A stretch of DNA of 64,000 nucleotides from positions 124,001-188,000 of the forward strand of contig NZ_JAJQKI010000001.1 of the NCBI RefSeq assembly GCF_023036475.1, read 5' to 3'. Below are positions 16,909 to 26,148 of the stretch, piece after piece. Made by a program: the position numbers and the translations under genes. The notes under the pieces are model-generated. The model was not told where the DNA came from. It worked only from the letters and a program-made list of their open reading frames with translations, and ran no database searches. The DNA comes from Bacillus pinisoli (GTDB lineage: Bacteria > Bacillota > Bacilli > Bacillales > SA4). How positions within the stretch are numbered: position 1 is the stretch's first letter; every line of letters begins with the position of its first letter.

Positions 16909-17790
16909 TTAAAACTGCTCTAAGGTGACAAAGTAAGAATTTACGATTGACCCATCTTTTGCGCTTCGTTCATAGATATGGGCTGTTACTGTTCCTTCTG
17001 TAGGAAGCTGGTCCTTAGGTATGGATATTTTTAGTTCAAAGGAAGACCAGGATGGTGCCCCTTCATTTGCAAAGAAAGGTGTTTCTTTAACCAGCTGATG
17101 ATGCCCGTCTTCAACGGCGTACATAAAGACAGCTTCAAACACTCTCGCTTCCCCTGTTATGACGTATTCACCATTACTTCCTGCTGCTTTTATATTACGG
17201 AACGCAGGATTTTGTTTTTGTTCATCCTGTGACCCTTCTGATTCCGATTTTTCCGTTGCTTGAGCCTCCGCAGATGTTTCAATTGTAAAGCTTCCTTCTG
17301 CTGTGAATGGGTCTTTTCCGAGTTTTTCTCCGTTCATTTCGATTGGGATGACTGAGGCAACTACTTGATACTCACCAGGCTCTAAAGTTACTCCCTCTTT
17401 TTTATACTCCCATACATCCTTATAAGTGACCGATTCACCAGCTTTAAGTTTTAGCATTTCTAATGCCATGGTGAACATCTTCCCTTTAGAAAATCGATAC
17501 ACCTCTTGCCCACTCTGATCTTTCACTACAACTTCAAATTTTTGACCAGAAGAGAATGTAAACTCGACAGGTTCATCTGCATTATTTTTAAAATTCATGG
17601 TAAACCCTACGTTCTCTTTAGTAGGCTTAATATCTAATCCTAAATCAATATCTGCTAAATCAATAGATGGAGAGGTTGTTTCTTTTGACTCTTCATCTGC
17701 AGAACCTCCGTTCGTCTCCTGTCGATCCGCTCCACAGCCAGTAAATATAAATAAGAAACTAATGAAAAACATAAAGTACTTCATTTTCAT
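16909..17790 (-). CDS. BsuPI-domain lipoprotein with C-terminal Gmad2 domain
   Basis: A 293-aa exported lipoprotein: signal peptide with lipobox FTGC (C19), then an acidic Ser/Glu linker. A BsuPI domain follows at about residues 50-175 (NVGFTMNFKNNADEPVEFTF, GQEVYRFSKGKMF, YQVVASV), then a second linker rich in Glu and Ser. The C-terminal Gmad2 immunoglobulin-like domain is at about 205-293 (EARVFEAVFMYAVEDG, GTVTAHIYERSAKDGS). BsuPI is the intracellular proteinase inhibitor Ipi of B. subtilis, which lies beside yitT as this gene does. Here the domain is exported and fused to Gmad2, a domain also found in spore and germination lipoproteins, so an inhibitor role cannot be assumed. Confidence 0.8.
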   Translation of the reverse strand: MKMKYFMFFISFLFIFTGCGADRQETNGGSADEESKETTSPSIDLADIDLGLDIKPTKENVGFTMNFKNNADEPVEFTFSSGQKFEVVVKDQSGQEVYRFSKGKMFTMALEMLKLKAGESVTYKDVWEYKKEGVTLEPGEYQVVASVIPIEMNGEKLGKDPFTAEGSFTIETSAEAQATEKSESEGSQDEQKQNPAFRNIKAAGSNGEYVITGEARVFEAVFMYAVEDGHHQLVKETPFFANEGAPSWSSFELKISIPKDQLPTEGTVTAHIYERSAKDGSIVNSYFVTLEQF

Positions 17791-17854
17791 ACCTCCTGAG
17801 AATGATACTTCTACTAATATGGTCGATTATTAGCAAGAAATGTTACATGGAAAC

Positions 17855-18700
17855 TTACCCATCTTTTCGAAAAAACCCAAACACTCCTGTAGACTGAACG
17901 ATATTCGTAAAGGCATTTTCATCTACTTCTCTAATCGTTCGTTCAAGATCATAAAGTTCGTATCTTGTTATAACAATCATCATCATTTCTTTTGTTTCAT
18001 TTGTAAATGCACCTTTTGCAGGTAAGATGGTAATACCTCTAACCAATTTAGATTGAATCGCTTCTTTAAGCTCTTTGCTCTTTTTTGTAATAATCAAGGC
18101 TGTCAGTTTTTCGTGTCTTGTATGAATGGCATCTATGACACGTGTTGATACATATAAAGCTACTAACGTATATAATGCTTGCTCCCACTCATATAAAAGG
18201 CCCGCTGCGATGATAATGAATGAATTAAGAGTGAAAATATAAACACCAACTGGGCGATCTTTCATTCTTGATAGGACCATAGCTATAATATCGACCCCAC
18301 CAGTTGATGCACCCCATTTTAAGGTGAGTCCAACACCAACTGCGGCAATCACTCCACCAAACACGGCATTTAATAAGATATCCTCAGACACGGAATAAAC
18401 TGGGATTAATTCAAGGAAGAGAGTGGTTAATGCCACGCTAATAAAACTGTATAATGTGAACGATTTCCCTACTTTCAGCCAACCTAAGATGGTGACGGGA
18501 ATATTTAGTATAAACAATAATACACCCGTAGAAATAAAGTAAGGTGTATAGTCTTGAACAAGACTTGCAATGAGCTGTGCAATCCCGGTAAAGCCACTTG
18601 CATATACATGAGCAGGAATTAAAAATAAGTTTAACCCTACCGCATTTAATAGTGCGCCTATTATAATGATAACTATTTTTTTACTCTCTCCCAAAATCAT
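17855..18700 (-). CDS. yitT: YitT family membrane protein (DUF161/DUF2179)
   Basis: A 281-aa protein with five to six transmembrane helices in the first 190 residues (including NAVGLNLFLIPAHVYASGFT and FGGVIAAVGVGLTLKWGAST). A cytoplasmic DUF2179 domain forms the C-terminus (RGITILPAKGAFTNETKEMM). The ATG at 18700 has AGGGGG 7 nt upstream, and a longer reading to 18742 lacks one. The length then equals B. subtilis YitT. Family members may bind a small ligand through DUF2179, but transport substrates are not established. It is divergent from yitS. Confidence 0.9.
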   Translation of the reverse strand: MILGESKKIVIIIIGALLNAVGLNLFLIPAHVYASGFTGIAQLIASLVQDYTPYFISTGVLLFILNIPVTILGWLKVGKSFTLYSFISVALTTLFLELIPVYSVSEDILLNAVFGGVIAAVGVGLTLKWGASTGGVDIIAMVLSRMKDRPVGVYIFTLNSFIIIAAGLLYEWEQALYTLVALYVSTRVIDAIHTRHEKLTALIITKKSKELKEAIQSKLVRGITILPAKGAFTNETKEMMMIVITRYELYDLERTIREVDENAFTNIVQSTGVFGFFRKDG

Positions 18701-18958
18701 GGAAATCCCCCTTATTATCCCTATACTCTTAATGTTACCCAATCAAAAATTTTGAAACAAAAAAATACCTTTTTTGCGAAAAGTTTGTTGTTTTCAGCAC
18801 GATCCTTATAACGAAATGAAACGACAGGTTATTAAATTTACTAAAAGCAAAAATAAACATTTCATGGAATCATGTAAAACAACAAATAATATTGAATGAT
18901 AAGTATAAATTAGCAGAAAAGCCCCAATTACATATATAATGCAAGTAGAGGTGATGAA

Positions 18959-19807
18959 ATGATGATAAAGTTACTAACAGATAGTGCATGCGACTTACCA
19001 AAAGAATGGCTTGAAAATGAGAAGGTTCATCTCTTTCCTTTAGTCGTTCATTTAGATGGAGAAGATTATTATGATATGGAGACCATTGACTCTTCCTCGG
19101 TCTTTGATGCCATGAAGAAAGAGCTTGTTCCTAAAACGTCACAAGTACCACCGACACGTTTTGAGGAAACATTTACAAGATTTGCTGAAGAGAAAGCTGA
19201 TGTCTTTTACGTGGCGTTTTCTTCTCAACTTTCAGGTACATATCAGACAGCTACCATGATGGCTGACCAAGTAAAAGAAAAATATCCTGACTTTAACATA
19301 ACGATACTAGACACAAAATGCGCTTCACTCGGTATGGGTCTTGTTGTAGTTAAGGCAGCAGAACTCATTCGACAAGGACTTTCCTACGATGAGGTTGTCG
19401 TAGAAACAACGCGTTATGCTAATCAGATGGAACACATTTTTACCGTTGACAACCTTGATTATCTTGCTAGAGGCGGAAGGGTATCAAAAGCGTCTGCATT
19501 TGTAGGCGGACTTCTTAACATTAAGCCACTTCTACATATGGAAGATGGGAAGTTAATTCCACTCGAAAAAATTAGAGGTCGTAAGAAGGTCTTACAACGA
19601 ATGGTAGACCTTATGAAAGAGCGTGGTCAAGATTTCACAGGACAAACAATTGGCATTAGTCATGGTGATGATGAAGAAACTGCACTTTACTTAAAAGATA
19701 AAATTAAAGAACAAATTGGATGTGAATCATTTATGATTACTAAAATTGGTTCAGCAGTTGGAGCTCATGCCGGCCCTGGTACCATTGCTCTTTTCTTCTT
19801 AAAGTAG
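18959..19807 (+). CDS. yitS: YitS, DegV-family fatty-acid-binding protein
   Basis: A 282-aa DegV-fold protein. The N-terminus MIKLLTDSACDLPKEW carries the family's DSxxD/L start. SSQLSGTYQTA and the segment DNLDYLARGGRVSKASAFVGGLLNIKPLL are signature stretches that line the bound fatty acid. DegV/FakB proteins present fatty acids to the FakA kinase in Firmicutes. Two adjacent ATG codons (18959, 18962) follow AGAGGTGA; either can serve. Location beside yitT matches B. subtilis. Confidence 0.9.
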   Translation: MMIKLLTDSACDLPKEWLENEKVHLFPLVVHLDGEDYYDMETIDSSSVFDAMKKELVPKTSQVPPTRFEETFTRFAEEKADVFYVAFSSQLSGTYQTATMMADQVKEKYPDFNITILDTKCASLGMGLVVVKAAELIRQGLSYDEVVVETTRYANQMEHIFTVDNLDYLARGGRVSKASAFVGGLLNIKPLLHMEDGKLIPLEKIRGRKKVLQRMVDLMKERGQDFTGQTIGISHGDDEETALYLKDKIKEQIGCESFMITKIGSAVGAHAGPGTIALFFLK

Positions 19808-19893
19808 ACTGTTGTTGTTTAAAACCTTATCAGTTAGATGTGTTTAATATGGTTGATGCTGCACACAATTTTCATAATGGTAGAGGAATGTGA

Positions 19894-19924
19894 CAACATG
19901 CAGTTTATCTATACGAAAAGAGCC
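19894..19924. repeat. MITE-like element terminus, fragment C
   Basis: CAACATGCAGTTTATCTATA and the following CGAAAAGAGCC match the right end of copy B. The opposite end is not recognisable within 100 bp, so this is a decayed or solo terminus. Confidence 0.5.
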
Positions 19925-19989
19925 TTACATAAAGAACGCCCTTTTGAGTTACGCTAATCTCGTACCTTTATTTTGAAAGGAGCATCTCT

Positions 19990-20124
19990 ATGACTAGACA
20001 TACTAGCGATAATGATAAGAAGGCTTTTGACAATAACGCAAAGCGTGCCCAAAAGAATGCAGAACGTGAAGAAAATCGCCAAAAGGGTAAGCGTCAATAT
20101 TCAAAGCAAACAGATCACTTGTAG
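19990..20124 (+). CDS. 44-aa Lys/Arg/Asn-rich small protein
   Basis: Encodes MTRHTSDNDKKAFDNNAKRA, then QKNAEREENRQKGKRQYSKQ and TDHL. AAAGGAG sits 7 nt before the ATG at 19990. The GKRxYSKxTDHL ending matches a small conserved Bacillaceae family that I associate, without certainty, with DUF3941. It is highly charged and helical. A shared bidirectional terminator separates it from mscL. Function unknown. Confidence 0.65.
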   Translation: MTRHTSDNDKKAFDNNAKRAQKNAEREENRQKGKRQYSKQTDHL

Positions 20125-20156
20125 AAAAGAGTAAACTGCCTACAGATTTAACACAC

Positions 20157-20185
20157 AAAAAGCTTGGCCCAGTGCCAAGCTTTTT
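20157..20185. terminator. Bidirectional terminator between the 44-aa gene and mscL
   Basis: Perfect 12-bp stem AAAAAGCTTGGC / GCCAAGCTTTTT with 5-nt loop. It gives a T-run on both strands. Confidence 0.88.
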
Positions 20186-20636
20186 ACATGCCTGTATTAA
20201 TATCAGCTGTACAATTGGGACATTTTGTTGCCTTAAGAGGAATGGTTGTAATACAGTAAGGACACTCTTTATTGGTTGGCTGTGTAGAGGCTTGTTCTTC
20301 TTTTCTTTTCATCCTATTAATTTGCCTGATTACAATGAAGATGACAAGGGCTGTAATTAAAAATTGAATGATGTTATTAATGAACACTCCGTAGTTAATC
20401 GTTGCTGCTCCTGCATCCTTCGCTTCTGCGAGTGTATTGTACTCTTCTGATCCTAATGTAATGAACAAATTAGTAAAATCTACTTTTCCTAGCAACATCC
20501 CAATAGGGGGCATGACGACATCATTAACTAGAGAGGAGGTAATCTTATTAAATGCTCCACCAATAATGACCCCGACTGCTAAATCGATAACATTTCCTTT
20601 TACAGCGAAGTCTTTAAATTCCTTTACAAATCCCAT
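20184..20636 (-). CDS. mscL: MscL large-conductance mechanosensitive channel with zinc ribbon
   Basis: A 150-aa pentameric tension-gated channel that releases solutes on hypo-osmotic shock. The N-terminal helix [20 protein letters not shown] leads into TM1 ([13 protein letters not shown]). TM2 is at about 83-103, followed by a basic stretch. Unusually the C-terminus carries four cysteines as CPYC (125, 128) and CPNC (139, 142), a zinc-ribbon pattern in place of the usual short helical bundle tail. The ATG at 20636 is 8 nt from AAGGAG; the upstream reading overlaps the site. Confidence 0.93.
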   Translation of the reverse strand: MGFVKEFKDFAVKGNVIDLAVGVIIGGAFNKITSSLVNDVVMPPIGMLLGKVDFTNLFITLGSEEYNTLAEAKDAGAATINYGVFINNIIQFLITALVIFIVIRQINRMKRKEEQASTQPTNKECPYCITTIPLKATKCPNCTADINTGM

Positions 20637-20670
20637 TTTCATCTCTCCTTCCTCTTTTACTATGTACAAA

Positions 20671-20698
20671 AAAGGCCAGCATTATTTCGCTGACCTTT
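20671..20698 (-). terminator. Hairpin between the chemoreceptor gene and mscL
   Basis: Ten-bp stem AAAGGCCAGC / GCTGACCTTT (one G-U pair on the minus strand) followed by TTTTTT, just after the chemoreceptor stop. Confidence 0.8.
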
Positions 20699-20703
20699 TC
20701 CTA

Positions 20704-22356
20704 TTACTTTAATTTAAATTGTGATAAAACTGAGTGTAATTCGTTTGTAAGCTCATTCATAGCTTTTACTTTATCAGCTAGCTTTCCAAACGCTTGTAGC
20801 TGCTCGGTAGTGGATGCTGAAATCTCTTCACTTCCTGCCGCTGATTGTTGGACAACAGAGCTAATATTGCCTACTGATTCTAATACTTGATCACCAATTG
20901 ACTTAGAATGCATCATACCCTCTACAAAACCTTGAATATGGGACGAAATTCCTTGTACCTTTTGGTCAATGTTTTCAAATGCTTCTTTTGTGACGAGCAT
21001 TGATTGTTCTTGCTTTTGTGATAAGTCAACACCTTGATTAACTGCTTGTATGATATCTGTTAACCCAGTTTGGATTTGATCGACCATACTGAAGATTTCA
21101 GAAGTTGCTCTTGTTGATTCTTCCGCAAGCTTTCGTACTTCATCGGCAACAACCGCAAATCCTTTTCCAGCTTCCCCGGCTCGGGCTGCTTCAATCGCTG
21201 CATTTAATGCTAGTAAATTCGTTTGACCAGCAATAGATGAAACCGAAGTCGCCATTTCTTCAATCTTGCTAGCATAACCAGCAAATTCTTTTGTCGCTTT
21301 TTCAATTTTATTTGTTGAGTTCGTATTTTCAGATAGTAGAAGACGTTGTTCTTCCATCGCACTACGTCCAGACCTAATTGACTCAACAGTTTCTACACTA
21401 TACGCAGCCGTTTGCTTAGAAGACTCAAGATTTTTCTCGAACTCTTGATCGAGCTGTTCGACTAATTGAACAGATTGCTGTAGGTCTTCAGAGATTGCTT
21501 GTGAACCTGATGATAGTTCATCTGTTGAAATAGCTACTTGATTACTTATTTCAATGAGAACATTATTTTCATCTTCTATTTCACCTGCAAATTGTTCTAC
21601 TCTTTTACTTACTGCTTCAACCGAACCAATGAGCCCACGAAGCTGTTCAACCATCATTGAGAAAGATTGATTTAACTCTCCAATTTCATCATTTTTCCTA
21701 TAATTAACTTCCTCAACTACAAGGTCCCCTTCGGCAATCTTTCTAGCGTTTTGTGTTAAAAGCTGAAGAGGTCTAGTAATAGAAATAGTCAAACGGTAGC
21801 TTAATAGAATAGATGTAATAATAAGAACGATAGACCCTACAAGAGCAACAAGTATGACTGTTTCAATTTTCTTTTTTAATGTTTCTTGTAATTCATCATA
21901 ATACGTTGACGCATATAAGTTTAAAAGATGTAAGTCATTAATTACGCCATCTGTACGTATGGACTGTCTCTTCACTTCAGAAGCATCATTATTTTCAAGT
22001 GCTAACTCCGCTTCAGATTGTACTTTTTCATACTTTACCTTCGCTTTATTAAGAACTTCATTCATGTGTGGAATCGAGCTTACCTTTTCGACCTGACTAA
22101 AACGATCCGCAGTAAGTATTAATTGATTAGTAGCTTCTAATTTGTTTCCTTCAGTCATATTAAATGAGAAGTTATTCAAACTTTGCTTCGTAATCTTCAT
22201 CTCTGCATCAAGCTCTTCTACCGCTAGTAAAAAAGGAACAAAGTCAGTATTAGATTTTTCGATTTCAATCATTTTCACTATGATATAACCTATCATGGCA
22301 ATAGCTAGCACTAAGCCAATCATAGATTGCAACATAAGTTTCTTTTTTAAGTTCAT
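20704..22356 (-). CDS. Methyl-accepting chemotaxis protein
   Basis: A 550-aa chemoreceptor. TM1 lies at about residues 8-28, followed by an extracytoplasmic four-helix-bundle type sensor of about 140 residues. TM2 is at about 170-190, HAMP at about 190-245 ([20 protein letters not shown]), and then a long coiled-coil signalling domain. The CheA/CheW-contact hairpin is clear ([20 protein letters not shown] then [15 protein letters not shown]). It lies 15 bp downstream of a BMP-family lipoprotein gene on the same strand, so the two are one transcription unit. The natural reading is that the lipoprotein binds a ligand and presents it to this receptor. Confidence 0.93.
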   Translation of the reverse strand: MNLKKKLMLQSMIGLVLAIAMIGYIIVKMIEIEKSNTDFVPFLLAVEELDAEMKITKQSLNNFSFNMTEGNKLEATNQLILTADRFSQVEKVSSIPHMNEVLNKAKVKYEKVQSEAELALENNDASEVKRQSIRTDGVINDLHLLNLYASTYYDELQETLKKKIETVILVALVGSIVLIITSILLSYRLTISITRPLQLLTQNARKIAEGDLVVEEVNYRKNDEIGELNQSFSMMVEQLRGLIGSVEAVSKRVEQFAGEIEDENNVLIEISNQVAISTDELSSGSQAISEDLQQSVQLVEQLDQEFEKNLESSKQTAAYSVETVESIRSGRSAMEEQRLLLSENTNSTNKIEKATKEFAGYASKIEEMATSVSSIAGQTNLLALNAAIEAARAGEAGKGFAVVADEVRKLAEESTRATSEIFSMVDQIQTGLTDIIQAVNQGVDLSQKQEQSMLVTKEAFENIDQKVQGISSHIQGFVEGMMHSKSIGDQVLESVGNISSVVQQSAAGSEEISASTTEQLQAFGKLADKVKAMNELTNELHSVLSQFKLK

Positions 22357-22371
22357 TCTTACACCTCCTCA

Positions 22372-23352
22372 TTATTGATGAATTGTTGTTGTTCCTGAAA
22401 TAATATTCTCTTTATAGCTGTCGATCACTTGTAATTCTTGCTCAGTAAAAGGAATGATTCGAATAGGAGCTAAATCTACTCCATTTTCTTTTAACCCAAG
22501 TTCAACATGCCCAGTAGGCAGCTCACCATTTTCTACAAATGCAGAGATTACTTGATAAAGAGCTACGTCTACATTTTTAAGCATAGAGGTAATGACCGCT
22601 TTTTCCGCATAAAAATATTGATCACTATCTACACCAATGGCAAACACCTGACTAGTTTGTGCTTCACGTAATACGCCAACTCCTGTAAATCCTGCCGCTG
22701 CATATAAGACATCCGCACCATTTCCAATCATGTCACGTGCCATCGTAGCACCAAGTTGATCGTTACCGAAGTCACCTGCATATTCAACCATTACTTCAAT
22801 TGCTGGATTAATCGACTTGGCTCCTTGTAAAAAGCCATTTGCGAACTTGTTAATAAGCGGAACATCAGCCCCACCAATAAATCCCAGCTTATTTGATTTC
22901 GTTGTTAAAGCAGCTGCCACACCAGCTAAAAAGCTGCCTTCATCTTCTTTAAAAGTAATAGATGTAATATTGCTAAGCTCAGATACAGAATCTATTAAAA
23001 TAAATTTTTGCTCAGGGAAATTTTTAGCAACTTTTTCTATATCCTCTTGCACCATAAAGCCTAGTCCTACCACCACATCATTTCCCGCCTCAACAAGCTC
23101 CGTTAAACCAGCTTCATACGTACCGGTTTCACTTAACTCACGGTAATCAAATAATATTCCTAACTCATCTCTTGATTGTATTAATCCTTGAAAAGCTGAA
23201 TCTGAAAAAGATTGGTCACCCAAGCCTACATCAGACAGCATAATTCCGATTTTAATTCGATTTACTTCTTGTGAGTTCAGTTGATTTACAGATGTACAAC
23301 CTGAAAGAATCAAAGCTAAAATCAACAATAGAGGTAAAAGCTGTCTCCTCAT
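22372..23352 (-). CDS. BMP/PnrA-family substrate-binding lipoprotein
   Basis: A 326-aa lipoprotein with lipobox LSGC (C19) followed by a periplasmic-binding fold of the basic membrane protein type (IKIGIMLSDVGLGDQSFSDS, FIGGADVPLINKFANGFLQG, GADVLYAAAGFTGVGVL). In characterised relatives (PnrA, BmpA, the NupN component in Bacillus) the ligand is a purine nucleoside. No ATPase or permease genes are nearby, which would be expected for uptake. The only partner is the chemoreceptor immediately downstream, which suggests a sensing role. The ligand remains inference. Confidence 0.85.
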   Translation of the reverse strand: MRRQLLPLLLILALILSGCTSVNQLNSQEVNRIKIGIMLSDVGLGDQSFSDSAFQGLIQSRDELGILFDYRELSETGTYEAGLTELVEAGNDVVVGLGFMVQEDIEKVAKNFPEQKFILIDSVSELSNITSITFKEDEGSFLAGVAAALTTKSNKLGFIGGADVPLINKFANGFLQGAKSINPAIEVMVEYAGDFGNDQLGATMARDMIGNGADVLYAAAGFTGVGVLREAQTSQVFAIGVDSDQYFYAEKAVITSMLKNVDVALYQVISAFVENGELPTGHVELGLKENGVDLAPIRIIPFTEQELQVIDSYKENIISGTTTIHQ

Positions 23353-23564
23353 ATCTTCACTCCCTTTTTATATTCACATAGAACATATCGACACATTTCG
23401 ACCTGTCTGAAGGAATTCTTAAGAAGTAAAAATTGTCAAAATAATATAGAATTTAGTTTTCGTTAAAATTCCAAAAGCATGATCTTGTTACTATCATCTA
23501 CTTTTCATCTAGTTTCTCTTTACTAAATTTTTTAACACGGCTTGTTTTACAACAAATTTAATAA

Positions 23565-23589
23565 GTAACAAAGTATTAGAAAAAGAGCC
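23565..23589. repeat. MITE-like element terminus, fragment F
   Basis: AAGTAACAAAGTATTAGAAA and the following AAGAGCC match the right end of copies D and E. No left end is evident. It lies next to the cvfB terminator. Confidence 0.5.
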
Positions 23590-23598
23590 ATAAAAAAT

Positions 23599-23624
23599 AG
23601 ACTACTGATTAAACAGTAGTCTAA
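23599..23624 (-). terminator. Terminator of cvfB/yitL
   Basis: Perfect 10-bp stem TAGACTACTG / CAGTAGTCTA, then TTTTTT on the minus strand. Confidence 0.88.
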
Positions 23625-23630
23625 ACACAT

Positions 23631-24497
23631 TTATTTTCTAGAACTAAAATAGGTCCAGCCTTCTTCTTGGTATACTTTATCTTCTTTCATGAGTTTTCCT
23701 AATGCCCTCTTGAAAGCACTTTTACTCATATCAAACCTAGCTTGAATATCTTCGCTGTTGCTTTTATCCCAATATGGCATAGCCCCACCGCGGCCTTCCA
23801 TGTATTCATAGATTACCTTTGCATCTTCATCCATTCCTTCGTGCGCTCTTGGTAATAAGGATACATTGACAGTTCCATCTTCTTTCACATCTATAATTCT
23901 TCCTTCAACGGTCTGACCAAGTCTTGGCTCTACTCTACGTTGAGAATCATGGATAAATCCAATATATTTCTCTTCAGTAAAGATATAGGAACCAACCTTA
24001 ACCGTACGATAGATAATTCCGCGAACATTTTTGTTAAAAGCCTGTCTTGATGCATCTAATGACAGTTCGTGAATAACCGGTTCAGTCGCTAGCTTTCCAA
24101 AAAGTCGACCGTTACGATCAAGTTTTAAACTACAGTAAAGCTGATCACCTTCTTCTGGCCATACCTCTTCAAACAGAGGGAGATCATCCTTTGACACTAG
24201 CATATCCTTTGTTAATCCAATATCAATAAATACACCCAAACCATAGTTCACCCCAACTACATTTACCCACTCATAGTTGTCCATTGTAATCTTCGGGGTC
24301 TTCATCGTCGCGACCGGTCTACCCTCATGATCATGGTAAACAAAAACCTCTATATGATCATCTAGATCTATCTCTCCTATTATTTCACCATTTGGAAGTA
24401 ATACTTCCTCTTGTTCATCTTCATCTGTTACATAAAATCCAAAGTCCACTTCACGATTAACATAGAGCTTTTGGATGATTCCTGGATTAATTGACAT
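23631..24497 (-). CDS. yitL: CvfB/YitL S1-domain RNA-binding protein
   Basis: A 288-aa protein of the CvfB family: tandem S1-like OB folds (about 5-60, 65-135 and 140-215, with VNYGLGVFIDIGLTKDMLVS typical) and a C-terminal winged-helix domain (ARFDMSKSAFKRALGKLMKE). In Staphylococcus CvfB affects virulence gene expression and binds RNA. The B. subtilis counterpart is YitL. It is divergent from yitK (YajQ family), another nucleic-acid-binding protein, with both promoters in the 160-bp gap. Confidence 0.9.
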   Translation of the reverse strand: MSINPGIIQKLYVNREVDFGFYVTDEDEQEEVLLPNGEIIGEIDLDDHIEVFVYHDHEGRPVATMKTPKITMDNYEWVNVVGVNYGLGVFIDIGLTKDMLVSKDDLPLFEEVWPEEGDQLYCSLKLDRNGRLFGKLATEPVIHELSLDASRQAFNKNVRGIIYRTVKVGSYIFTEEKYIGFIHDSQRRVEPRLGQTVEGRIIDVKEDGTVNVSLLPRAHEGMDEDAKVIYEYMEGRGGAMPYWDKSNSEDIQARFDMSKSAFKRALGKLMKEDKVYQEEGWTYFSSRK

Positions 24498-24660
24498 TAT
24501 GTACCCACCTTCTAAAAATCTTTCTACCTTTCATTGTTACCATTTCGCACCATTATATCACTAAAATCATCAGTGGGTAGTAATTTAAATGCTCAGAGTT
24601 GTTTTAAAAGGTGGAAATTTTGTACAATATGTACATGAAATGTATTGTGGAGGGGATTGC

Positions 24661-25152
24661 ATGTCAAAAGAAAGCTCATTTGATATTGTATCAAAGGTAG
24701 AATTACCTGAGGTGACAAACGCGATTAGTATTGCCATGAAGGAGATACAAACGCGATATGATTTTAAAGGAAGTAAAAGTGATATCTCACTTGATAAAGA
24801 AGAGCTTGTATTAGTATCTGATGACGAATATAAGCTTGAGCAATTAAAGGACGTACTAATCAGCAAACTAATTAAAAGAGGCGTTCCTACTAAAAATATT
24901 GATTATGGTAAAATTGAAAAAGCATCTGGTGGAACCGTTCGTCAAAAAGCAAAATTAGTTCAAGGCATTGATAAAGAAAACGCAAAAAAAATCAACACGC
25001 TTATAAAAAATTCCGGTTTAAAAGTTAAGAGCCAGATCCAAGATGATCAAATTCGTGTTACGGCAAAGTCACGTGACGATTTACAAGCCATCATAGCAGC
25101 CGTTAAACAAGCTGATTTAACAGTGGATGTACAATTTTTGAACTACCGATAA
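24661..25152 (+). CDS. yitK: YitK, YajQ-family nucleotide-binding protein
   Basis: A 163-aa protein made of two ferredoxin-like halves. It begins [20 protein letters not shown] with the family motif [13 protein letters not shown] at about 32-44, and ends [10 protein letters not shown]. YajQ proteins bind RNA or nucleotides, and some bind c-di-GMP in other bacteria. The ATG at 24661 with GGAGGGG upstream restores the usual family length; an earlier in-frame ATG at 24589 has no site. A riboswitch for c-di-GMP lies 2.4 kb away, but a functional tie is speculation. Confidence 0.93.
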   Translation: MSKESSFDIVSKVELPEVTNAISIAMKEIQTRYDFKGSKSDISLDKEELVLVSDDEYKLEQLKDVLISKLIKRGVPTKNIDYGKIEKASGGTVRQKAKLVQGIDKENAKKINTLIKNSGLKVKSQIQDDQIRVTAKSRDDLQAIIAAVKQADLTVDVQFLNYR

Positions 25153-25179
25153 CAGAGAATTCGTCTCTGTTATTTTTTT
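25149..25179 (+). terminator. Terminator of yitK
   Basis: Stem ATAACAGAGA / TCTCTGTTAT with loop ATTCG and a run of T. Confidence 0.88.
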
Positions 25180-25224
25180 ATGACTTTGGCATACTAATTC
25201 TAGAACTTTTAGGAGGAGATTAGT

Positions 25225-26094
25225 ATGAGTAATAATAATCAATCGAAGCAAACCCTTCCTCCCCAGCATCAAAACCGACAGCCGGGGATTGAGTCAGAAA
25301 TGAATCCTTTACCAAAATCAGTGTCTTCTACATACAAAGGAAGTGGTAAACTACAAGGAAAGACCGCTATGATTACAGGAGGAGATAGTGGGATTGGTAA
25401 ATCTGTGGCCATCTACTTCGCGAAAGAAGGAGCGAATGTAGCCATTGTCTATTTAGATGAACATGAAGATGCACACACAACCAAACAGTTAGTGGAAGCT
25501 GAAGGCGTTCAATGTATTCTTTTACCTGGTGATGCAGGAGTCGAATCATTCTGTCAAGACGTCGTCAAACAAACGATGAATGTATTTGGTGGCATTGATA
25601 TTGTCGTGAATAATGCGGCCGAACAGCACCCTCAAAAAAATCTTGAAGACATTACAGCAGAACAACTAGAAAAGACATTCCGCACGAATGTGTTTTCCTT
25701 CTTTTACCTAACAAAAGCAGCATTACCACATATGAAAAAAGGTAGCTCCATTATTAACACCACGTCTATTACTGCCTATGACGGTCATGAAAAACTAGTA
25801 GATTATTCGTCTACGAAAGGTGCAATCGTGACATTTACTCGATCATTGTCTAAACAAGTAATTAATAGAGGTATTCGTGTGAATGCTGTCGCTCCTGGAC
25901 CGATATGGACACCGTTGATTCCTTCGACCTTCACAAGTGAAGAGGTATCTACGTTCGGAGGAGACACGCCGATGAAACGCCCTGGACAACCTTCTGAATT
26001 AGCACCTAGTTATGTATTTTTAGCTTCGGAGGACTCTTCTTATATGTCTGGACAGGTGTTACATGTGAATGGTGGGAAAATTGTAAATGGATAG
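25225..26094 (+). CDS. General-stress-type SDR oxidoreductase
   Basis: A 289-aa short-chain dehydrogenase with a 45-residue N-terminal extension typical of the B. subtilis YhdF/YhxC/YdaD group. Visible features: TGGDSGIG (51-58) for NAD(P) binding, NNAAEQHP (129-136), catalytic S181, Y194 and K198 (YSSTK), and the C-terminal SGQVLHVNGGKIVNG. Group members are often sigma-B stress genes. The substrate is unknown. The start has AGGAGGAG upstream. Single-gene unit ended by a shared terminator. Confidence 0.9.
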   Translation: MSNNNQSKQTLPPQHQNRQPGIESEMNPLPKSVSSTYKGSGKLQGKTAMITGGDSGIGKSVAIYFAKEGANVAIVYLDEHEDAHTTKQLVEAEGVQCILLPGDAGVESFCQDVVKQTMNVFGGIDIVVNNAAEQHPQKNLEDITAEQLEKTFRTNVFSFFYLTKAALPHMKKGSSIINTTSITAYDGHEKLVDYSSTKGAIVTFTRSLSKQVINRGIRVNAVAPGPIWTPLIPSTFTSEEVSTFGGDTPMKRPGQPSELAPSYVFLASEDSSYMSGQVLHVNGGKIVNG

Positions 26095-26100
26095 AGAAAA

Positions 26101-26128
26101 GGATGATGACTTGTAGTAGTCATCATCC
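26101..26128. terminator. Bidirectional terminator
   Basis: Perfect 11-bp stem GGATGATGACT / AGTCATCATCC with a short loop, A-run before and pyrimidine-rich after, between the SDR gene and the small secreted protein gene. Confidence 0.8.
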
Positions 26129-26148
26129 CTTCTTACTTTCTAGGTGTA

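Noticed and set aside
12043-20000. Prophage or genomic island
   Set aside because: No integrase, attachment repeats or phage structural genes; gene order follows the B. subtilis yit segment.
24585-24866. Minus-strand frame of 93 codons over yitK
   Set aside because: Serine-rich shadow of the YajQ-family gene on the other strand.
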